A DNA stretch of 13,162 nucleotides, taken from Flavobacteriaceae bacterium. Lineage in GTDB: Bacteria; Bacteroidota; Bacteroidia; Flavobacteriales; Flavobacteriaceae. Made by a program: the position numbers and the translations under genes. Within the stretch, counting starts at the first letter, position 1, and every line of letters begins with the position of its first letter. The notes under the pieces were generated by a model. That model searched no databases and had not been told where the DNA came from. It saw only the letters and a list, made by a program, of their open reading frames with translations. The stretch lies in assembly GCA_030633225.1 (NCBI GenBank), contig DAOVTF010000016.1:1-13162 (forward strand). The letters run 5' to 3'. Below, piece by piece: positions 7,840-13,162 of this stretch.

Positions 7840-7847
7840 TATATTTG
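7840..7847 (+). promoter_or_regulatory. Putative -7 box for the methyltransferase-mscS operon
   Basis: TATATTTG fully matches TAnnTTTG. It ends 1 bp before the terminator hairpin of the upstream operon and 46 bp before the methyltransferase ATG. A start site a few bases downstream would lie inside the left hairpin arm, so transcripts from here would escape termination. No clear -33 element is seen. Confidence 0.4.
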
Positions 7848-7848
7848 T

Positions 7849-7875
7849 AAGCAGAACTAACGTTCTGCTTTTTTT
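7849..7875 (+). terminator. Intrinsic terminator after the sigma/anti-sigma pair
   Basis: A perfect 9-bp stem (AAGCAGAAC / GTTCTGCTT) with a TAAC loop is followed by an unbroken T run whose first bases are shared with the stem (7869-7875). It lies 22 bp after the stop at 7826. Confidence 0.9.
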
Positions 7876-7893
7876 ATTATAAAAATAATCTTG

Positions 7894-8535
7894 ATGGATT
7901 TTCTACCGAAAAAAATTGACCAATACGTTTTAGAACACTCTCAAAGTGAGCCAAAATTATTGCAAGAGCTCAACAAAGAAACTTGGCAAAAAGCTTTAGT
8001 TCCACGTATGTTAAGTGGGCATTTTCAGGGTCGAGTTTTATCAATATTATCAAAACTTATTCAGCCAAAAAGTATATTAGAAGTTGGAACCTATACCGGT
8101 TATTCGGCTTTGTGTTTAGCAGAAGGTTTAAAAAAAAATGGGGCTTTACACACTATAGATCACAATGAAGAATTGGGAGATTTACAGCATAAATATATCA
8201 ATGCTTCTAAATATAAAAACCAAATAAAAACTTATATTGGAGAAGCTTTAAATATTATCCCAAAAATTAATGAAAAATTTGACTTGGTATTTATTGATGC
8301 TGATAAAGAAAATTATATAAATTATTTTCATGCAATAATTGATAAAATGAATACAGGCGGAGTTATTTTATCTGATAATGTTTTATGGAGTGGTAAAGTA
8401 ACCGAAACTCCAAACCCAAAAGATAAAGATACCATTGCTTTAATTGAATACAATAAATTGTTAAAAAACGACCCGAGAATAGAAACAGTTTTATTACCGA
8501 TTCGTGACGGATTAACCATAAGTAGAGTAAAATAA
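7894..8535 (+). CDS. Class I SAM-dependent O-methyltransferase (caffeoyl-CoA/catechol OMT-like, methyltransf_3 family)
   Basis: This 213-residue protein is of usual length for bacterial members. SAM motif I is ILEVGTYTGYSALCLAEGL (61-79), and the acidic end of strand 2 is HTIDHN (86-91). FDLVFIDADKENY (129-141) and LSDNVLW (159-165) supply the expected divalent metal ligands Asp135, Asp161 and Asn162. It would transfer methyl from SAM to a hydroxyl, probably of a catechol-like acceptor; the substrate is not evident. The ATG at 7894 is preferred over the in-frame TTG directly before it. The next gene starts 3 bp after the stop, so it is cotranscribed with the mechanosensitive channel, without an obvious functional link. 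Confidence 0.93.
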   Translation: MDFLPKKIDQYVLEHSQSEPKLLQELNKETWQKALVPRMLSGHFQGRVLSILSKLIQPKSILEVGTYTGYSALCLAEGLKKNGALHTIDHNEELGDLQHKYINASKYKNQIKTYIGEALNIIPKINEKFDLVFIDADKENYINYFHAIIDKMNTGGVILSDNVLWSGKVTETPNPKDKDTIALIEYNKLLKNDPRIETVLLPIRDGLTISRVK

Positions 8536-8538
8536 TTA

Positions 8539-9369
8539 ATGATGGAAAAACTTAGTAAATTTTTAGATTTTCAAATCTTCCACGTTGGAGATTATAGTAT
8601 TAAAGTACATACTGTACTAAGTGTGGCTGTTATATTTTTAGTTACAAAATTTATTATTTGGTTAATCAAAAAAGCATTGTTTGGAAAGAAAAAGCTAGGT
8701 CTTTTTGATCAAAAAAATATTTCTGGTCTTTTTCAAATCATTAAATATATTATATGGGTTATTTCTATTTCTTTAATATTTGAAGCTATTGGAGTAAATG
8801 TTACGGTTCTTTTAGCTGGTTCTGCTGCTTTATTAGTTGGTATTGGAATGGGGCTTCAACAAACTTTTAATGATTTTATTTCTGGAGTTATTTTATTAAT
8901 TGAAGGCTCGACAAAAGTTGGTGACGTTTTAGAAATAGATGGAGAAGTTATAAAAATTGAAGAAATTGGTTTACGTACTTCTACAGGATTATCAAGAAAT
9001 GATATTGTAATGATTATTCCAAATCATTTAATAACAACTAATAAGGTTATTAACTGGAGTCATCAAATTAAAAAAACACGTTTTAGTGTTGATGTTGGTG
9101 TTGCTTACGGAAGTGATCCTGAATTGATATTTAAAGTATTAAAAGAGAGTGTTTTTGAACATAAAGCTGTTATTGATAAAAATTCAATTGAACCAAGGTT
9201 TGTAAATTTTGGGAATTCTTCGTTAGATTTTGAAGTACTTTTTTTTAGTAAAAATGTATTTACAATTGAAAGAACAAAAAGTGATATTCGAAAAGCAATA
9301 TATAAAAATTTTGCTAAAAATAATATTACTATTCCATTTCCTCAAATGGATGTTTATTTAAAAAAATGA
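8539..9369 (+). CDS. MscS-family small-conductance mechanosensitive ion channel
   Basis: This 276-residue protein has three transmembrane helices (about 23-45, 65-84 and 88-121). The third is the glycine/alanine-rich pore helix (LLAGSAALLVGIGMGLQQTFNDFISGVILL), followed by the beta domain (KVGDVLEIDGEVIKIEEIGLRTS) and the alpha/beta cytoplasmic cage. This is the minimal MscS architecture, which opens under membrane tension to release solutes on osmotic downshock. Two consecutive ATGs (8539 and 8542) are possible starts. The gene is 3 bp downstream of the methyltransferase and 20 bp from the stop of the convergent TPR gene; no terminator hairpin is visible between them. Confidence 0.95.
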   Translation: MMEKLSKFLDFQIFHVGDYSIKVHTVLSVAVIFLVTKFIIWLIKKALFGKKKLGLFDQKNISGLFQIIKYIIWVISISLIFEAIGVNVTVLLAGSAALLVGIGMGLQQTFNDFISGVILLIEGSTKVGDVLEIDGEVIKIEEIGLRTSTGLSRNDIVMIIPNHLITTNKVINWSHQIKKTRFSVDVGVAYGSDPELIFKVLKESVFEHKAVIDKNSIEPRFVNFGNSSLDFEVLFFSKNVFTIERTKSDIRKAIYKNFAKNNITIPFPQMDVYLKK

Positions 9370-9389
9370 TGGATTTCTCTTCCAAAATT

Positions 9390-11171
9390 TTATTGATCAG
9401 GATAATAAACCAATGGTGAAGGATCGGGTAAATTCATATCTCGAATGATCTTTAGGTAACGCGGATCTTTCTTTATATTATCTGGTAAGAACATAACTCT
9501 TAACCATGGATACCAAGCATGCTTTTTTTCATAACCAAACCATTCAAAAGCTTTATCAAAATCTCCCAATTTTGCGTACATGATTCCTATTTGTAGAGCT
9601 CGGAAACCTGTAACAGGCTTATTTTCCAATTCTTCAAGAATAGCTCTGCCTTCCTCAATATATCCTGTCTGGATCAGAGCTGGTCCATAACCAGCATATT
9701 TCCATGCAGGATTGATCTCACCAGCCTGTCTTAAAATTTCCAATCCTTCTTCAACTTTCCCTTGGTCGATAAAAATTCTACCTTTGATAAACATACTTAA
9801 TGCATAATTATCCTCCATTTGAGATGCCTTTTCTACTTCAACAAGCCCTTCTTCATATAGTCCAACCCATCGATAAAGTTCTCCAAGCCACGCTGTGTGT
9901 AAAGGAGTAAACGGATCCAGCTCTTGGGCTCGTTTATGTTCTTCAATGGCTTCATTCATCCTGCCAAATAAAGCAAGGTACCAGGACCTATGGTAATGGT
10001 TATATGCAAGATTTGGATTCAAGTCATTGGCTCGCTCAAAAGCATGTTCGGCAAGTGCCCAATCTTTTCCATAGTAGGTATGATAATGCGAAAGAGCTGC
10101 CCAACCTAGTGCTACAGTAGAATCAAGTTGAATTGCCCGTTGAGCTGCTGCCAAAGCTTTTGAAAACACATCAGATGGAGGTGCGGGGCCATGACCCAAT
10201 CTTACATTTGCTTCTGCGAGGTAGGCATATGCATATGGATCGGCAGGATTTCTATCTATGGCTTCTTGCAGATAAACCATTCCGCGTTGGAATTCAGCCT
10301 TAGTAGATTTATTTAAATAGTGCTGACCCTTAAGGTATAATTCATATGTTTCTGGATTTACATGTCGAAGATTTGACCACAATACAGCATCTTCTTGTTT
10401 CACCACAATACTCATTTGTCTTGCAAGGTCAGCTGCAACTTCAGCCCATAACGATCTTATTTCTGAAAGATCTTTCGTATAACTCTTTTTCCAGATATGT
10501 TCATCGTCAATAGTTTTCTTAAGTTCAATATTGATCTTTATCTCGTTTAATTGACGTTCAATTATCCCATTTACAAAATAATCAATTCCACTGATCACAT
10601 TAGTAATGAGAGAATTAGTGGGCGAAAAACTAGAAGCTAAAACTTTGGAAGAAGACTGCTTTATTACGGTTAACTGATCTACTTTAGATAATTCACTTAT
10701 AAGCCCTTCAGTCATTCCAATCTTAAAATATTCTTCATCTTCACTTTCCAATTGTTGAACAAGTGGAATAACAGCAACTTTCGTATTATCAGGTGTAGGA
10801 TCATTATTCCAACTAGAACCAGCCCAAAAGCTTATTGAAACAAGTAATACAACTGCAAGTACGAGTGAACCTATTATAACTTTATTCAATCGTTGATCGG
10901 TTAATTTTAGTGTTTCTTCATTATCAGTAATACTGTCCGTTTTTTGTAAACCATCAGGAGTTAGTTCATAAACCCATGAAAAACCAATCCAAAAAATAAG
11001 TCCAATAGATAAAAGATAAATTAACGCTTTAAGAGCATAATCTGGAGCGTTAAAAGCGGGTAACACGATTGATGCAATTTGCATAATAACCCATGCAATC
11101 GCTAAATAGGCAATTGTAGATTTAAAAACATGCCTTCGTTTAAGCTCTGATATTAATTTACTCAACTTCAT
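9390..11171 (-). CDS. Membrane-anchored TolB-like/TPR-repeat protein
   Basis: This is a 593-residue protein. The N-terminal LISELKRRHVFKSTIAYLAIAW and WVYELTPDGLQKT frame two hydrophobic helices (19-37 and 48-67), and a third lies at 98-117. This is a recurrent head of bacterial TPR proteins often annotated as adenylate-cyclase-like. Residues about 128-255 (VAVIPLVQQ...KIGMTEGLISELSKV...VNGIIERQLNEIKINIEL) resemble the FlgO/TolB N-terminal fold that precedes TPRs in these proteins. From about 265 to 570 there are at least six TPR-like helical pairs. No cyclase or DNA-binding domain is present, so a scaffold or sensor role is the most that can be said. The ATG at 11171 is chosen over an upstream TTG, because it puts the conserved SELKRR motif near the start. 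Base composition is richer in G+C than its neighbours. The downstream end faces the mscS gene. Confidence 0.85.
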   Translation of the reverse strand: MKLSKLISELKRRHVFKSTIAYLAIAWVIMQIASIVLPAFNAPDYALKALIYLLSIGLIFWIGFSWVYELTPDGLQKTDSITDNEETLKLTDQRLNKVIIGSLVLAVVLLVSISFWAGSSWNNDPTPDNTKVAVIPLVQQLESEDEEYFKIGMTEGLISELSKVDQLTVIKQSSSKVLASSFSPTNSLITNVISGIDYFVNGIIERQLNEIKINIELKKTIDDEHIWKKSYTKDLSEIRSLWAEVAADLARQMSIVVKQEDAVLWSNLRHVNPETYELYLKGQHYLNKSTKAEFQRGMVYLQEAIDRNPADPYAYAYLAEANVRLGHGPAPPSDVFSKALAAAQRAIQLDSTVALGWAALSHYHTYYGKDWALAEHAFERANDLNPNLAYNHYHRSWYLALFGRMNEAIEEHKRAQELDPFTPLHTAWLGELYRWVGLYEEGLVEVEKASQMEDNYALSMFIKGRIFIDQGKVEEGLEILRQAGEINPAWKYAGYGPALIQTGYIEEGRAILEELENKPVTGFRALQIGIMYAKLGDFDKAFEWFGYEKKHAWYPWLRVMFLPDNIKKDPRYLKIIRDMNLPDPSPLVYYPDQ

Positions 11172-11226
11172 ACAGTAAAATAAAAAACTCAAATATTACT
11201 CAAATCGATTTTTATAAGAATAGTAG

Positions 11227-11261
11227 CAGATTAAAAAGTAGTTATCTACTGTTTAATCCTG
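11227..11261. repeat. Long imperfect hairpin in the 11172-11450 intergenic region
   Basis: The left arm at 11227-11241 pairs with the right arm at 11246-11261 around a TTAT loop. The stem has 14 base pairs, with one mismatch and one bulged base. It is about 55-90 bp upstream of the TPR gene start and about 190 bp before the racemase start. No T run follows on either strand, so it is not an intrinsic terminator. It may be an operator or a leader RNA structure. The rest of this AT-rich spacer holds no gene that I can support. Confidence 0.6.
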
Positions 11262-11450
11262 ATTATAAAGTTAAGAAATTTTTGCATATGGTGTTGCGGT
11301 TATTCCTTTTTTTTCTTTATAAGCTTTACTTCAAAGAATTAATTTTAACTAAAATATATGTCTTTAGTTGGAGACGATAATATTTAAAAATATGATGTAA
11401 ATTTATCATGAGAAGATTTATTTATAGATTATAATAAAAATATAATACAA

Positions 11451-12212
11451 ATGATTGGTATTGTTGGAGGGATCGGCCCCTACGCGGCTGTTGACCTAAT
11501 TAAAAAAGTATATGATAATACCGTGGCAACTTGTGATCAGGAACATCTTGATACTGTACTACTTTCCATATCTTCAAAAATTGAAGATCGTACTGAGTAT
11601 TTAATCGGTAAAGTAAAAATTAATCCGGCTTATGCTATAGCTGAAGTACTTCTAAAATTACAAGACGTAGGAGTTACAGTTGCCGGCATTCCTTGTAATA
11701 CAGCACATTCTAGTAAAATTTTTAGTGTCATTCAAACAGAGCTTAAAAAAAATAAAAGCTCAATGAAGGTTTTACATATGATTGAAGAAACGGTTTTATA
11801 TATTAAAGAAAACTATCCAAACTTGACTAAAATCGGTGTTCTATCGACTACCGGCACTTATAATAGTGTTATATACAAATCACACTTGGAATCAAAAGGA
11901 TATGAAGTTATAAGGCCAACCTTTAAAATGGTAGAAAAACTAATTCATACTGCAATTTACCACCCAGAATACGGCATTAAAACCGTATCAGTTCCTATTC
12001 ACCCTCAAGCGAAAAAAAACCTGATGAAAGGTGTTTCCTACTTAAAAAATCAGGGAGCGCAACTAATTATTCTCGGTTGTACCGAAATACCCTTGGCAAT
12101 AACCGAAACCAAAATAAATAATATTCCAACTATAGATCCAACTAAAATTCTTGCTCGTGCTTTAGTTCGATTTTTGGATCCTGCTAAATTAAACCCTTTA
12201 AAAATTACATAA
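11451..12212 (+). CDS. Aspartate/glutamate racemase family protein
   Basis: This 253-residue protein is of typical length for PLP-independent two-cysteine racemases. The N-terminus, IGIVGGIGPYAAVDL, is characteristic. The two catalytic cysteines are visible: Cys82 in GIPCNTAH and Cys210 in ILGCTEIPL. It probably interconverts L- and D-forms of aspartate, glutamate or a related acidic amino acid in the cytoplasm; hydantoin- or maleate-type activities of the superfamily cannot be excluded. Its stop codon overlaps the start of the peptidase gene (TAATG), implying translational coupling. The joint context suggests catabolism of D-residues released from peptides rather than peptidoglycan synthesis, although this is inference. 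Confidence 0.9.
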   Translation: MIGIVGGIGPYAAVDLIKKVYDNTVATCDQEHLDTVLLSISSKIEDRTEYLIGKVKINPAYAIAEVLLKLQDVGVTVAGIPCNTAHSSKIFSVIQTELKKNKSSMKVLHMIEETVLYIKENYPNLTKIGVLSTTGTYNSVIYKSHLESKGYEVIRPTFKMVEKLIHTAIYHPEYGIKTVSVPIHPQAKKNLMKGVSYLKNQGAQLIILGCTEIPLAITETKINNIPTIDPTKILARALVRFLDPAKLNPLKIT

Positions 12213-13069
12213 TGTTAAAAGCTTTATTTGTTATTGCTGTTCTGTTCAATTTTATAAACCCCTGTCAGTCTCAAAATAAATCACGAGTAAGAGACCTTGG
12301 TATTGAACCCGGTATTCTTACACCTGGAAAATGGAATGCCATTACTGATGTGGAAGGTGTTTCGGTAGGGCAAAAAACTCTAATTCTGGGAGATTCAATT
12401 CGTACAGGTGTAACGGTTATTCTTCCGCATCAGGGAAATATTTTTCAAGAAAAAGTTCCGGCAGCAGTATTTGTTGGTAATGGTTTTGGTAAAGCAATTG
12501 GGTTTACTCAAATAGAAGAGCTTGGTAATATTGAAACACCAATAGCCTTAACTAATACACTCAATGCTTTTTTAGTTGCTAATGCTTTGATCGATTACAC
12601 TTTGTCAATTCCTAAAAATGCCAATATTAGATCGGTCAATCCTGTTGTTGGCGAAACAAATGATGGTTGGCTTAATGATATCAGAGGACGTCATGTAAGA
12701 ACCTCCCATGTACTTGACGCAATAAAATCTGCAACTGACAAAACCGTACAAGAAGGAAATGTTGGTGCCGGAACAGGAACATTATGTTTAGGTTTTAAAG
12801 GAGGGATTGGTACTTCTTCACGAGTTCTCCCAAAAGATAACGGAGGATATACAATTGGTGTAATGGTTCAAACTAATTTTGGAGGTATCCTTACTATAAA
12901 TGGAGCGCCTGTTGGTAAAGAATTAAATAATTATTATATGGCAAAAGAAGTGCCATACGTGGTTGATGGATCTTGTATGGTCGTAATAGCTACAGACGCC
13001 CCTTTATCTGCACGAAATCTAAAAAGATTGGCAAAACGTTCTTTTCTGGCATTTGGTAGAGTTGGATAA
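12212..13069 (+). CDS. P1/S58 family (DmpA/BapA-like) aminopeptidase, interrupted by an in-frame stop
   Basis: The 285 residues to the TAA at 13067-13069 cover most of a DmpA-type self-processing N-terminal-nucleophile aminopeptidase. A hydrophobic N-terminus (1-20) looks like a Sec signal; Cys18 is not in a good lipobox. Family motifs follow: the opening RVRDLGIEPG and NAITDVEGVSVG, TNTLNA (114-119), GNVGAGTGT with GFKGGIGTSSR, and DGSCMVVIATDAPL. In the last motif the expected autocleavage is between Gly253 and Ser254, making Ser254 the nucleophile. The family normally continues past KRLAKR.... with a conserved SNGSGD segment, which is present after the stop in the same frame. It starts on the last base of the racemase stop codon. 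Activity would be release of N-terminal D- or beta-amino acids or amides; specificity is unknown. Confidence 0.85.
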   Translation: MLKALFVIAVLFNFINPCQSQNKSRVRDLGIEPGILTPGKWNAITDVEGVSVGQKTLILGDSIRTGVTVILPHQGNIFQEKVPAAVFVGNGFGKAIGFTQIEELGNIETPIALTNTLNAFLVANALIDYTLSIPKNANIRSVNPVVGETNDGWLNDIRGRHVRTSHVLDAIKSATDKTVQEGNVGAGTGTLCLGFKGGIGTSSRVLPKDNGGYTIGVMVQTNFGGILTINGAPVGKELNNYYMAKEVPYVVDGSCMVVIATDAPLSARNLKRLAKRSFLAFGRVG

Positions 13070-13162
13070 TTTTCATCAAATGGAAGTGGAGATTATAGCA
13101 TTGCATTTAGCACGAACCCATCACTACGAATACAATATAAATCTGACAACATAGAAAAAAAT
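13070..13162 (+). pseudogene. In-frame remainder of the P1 peptidase after the stop, running off the window
   Basis: The 31 codons after the TAA stay open in the same frame and read FSSNGSGDYSIAFSTNPSLR... to the window edge. The block SNGSGDYSIAFST is the C-terminal motif of DmpA-like peptidases, which in relatives follows directly on an R-x-G-S/G turn. The TAA therefore stands where a serine-like residue is expected, and one C-to-A change from TCA would explain it. There is no frameshift. Either the gene is a recent pseudogene or the base is an error. Confidence 0.75.

Noticed and set aside
11172..11192. Seven-residue N-terminal extension of the TPR protein from a TTG codon
   Set aside because: The ATG at 11171 places the conserved SELKRR motif close to the start as in relatives, and the extension carries no recognisable feature.
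1..13162. CRISPR array, tRNA, rRNA or insertion sequence
   Set aside because: I looked for regularly spaced repeats, cloverleaf-like segments and transposase motifs on both strands and saw none.

Overview
The window looks like a chromosomal segment of an AT-rich Bacteroidota, most likely a flavobacterium. The reasons are: single-subunit, five-helix cytochrome b subunits of succinate dehydrogenase of the type found in that group; -7 boxes matching TAnnTTTG; an ECF sigma factor followed by a small Cys/His protein; and few strong Shine-Dalgarno sequences. No taxonomic marker such as rRNA is present, so this is inference.

Region 1 (1-6849) holds two divergent, paralogous succinate dehydrogenase / fumarate reductase operons, each in the order cytochrome b (C), flavoprotein (A), iron-sulfur protein (B). 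They face away from each other across 187 bp (3295-3481). The intergenic region has a -7 box for each direction and a Rex/CRP-like palindrome between them. The right operon (3482-6849) is compact, with gaps of 9 and 8 bp. The left operon runs on the minus strand. Its sdhB reaches only 41 codons into the window (123 down to 1), and it is separated from sdhA by 513 bp. That gap contains a four-helix-bundle (S23/IVP) gene flanked by inverted and direct repeats. The arrangement resembles a 23S-rRNA-type intervening sequence placed inside a protein-coding operon, and I regard it as the most interesting structure here.

Region 2 (6990-9369) has an ECF sigma factor and a small zinc-binding-type partner, then a strong intrinsic terminator (7849-7875), then a class I O-methyltransferase and an MscS-family channel 3 bp apart.

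Region 3 (9390-11450) has a minus-strand membrane-anchored TPR protein whose base composition is visibly less AT-rich than its neighbours. A long imperfect hairpin lies upstream of its start.

Region 4 (11451-13162) has an aspartate/glutamate racemase-family gene overlapping by 1 nt a secreted P1/DmpA-type (S58) aminopeptidase gene. The peptidase reading frame is interrupted by a TAA, and recognisable family sequence continues in the same frame to the window end. It is therefore a nonsense mutant, a recoded gene or a sequence error. The pair suggests handling of D-amino-acid or beta-linked peptides.
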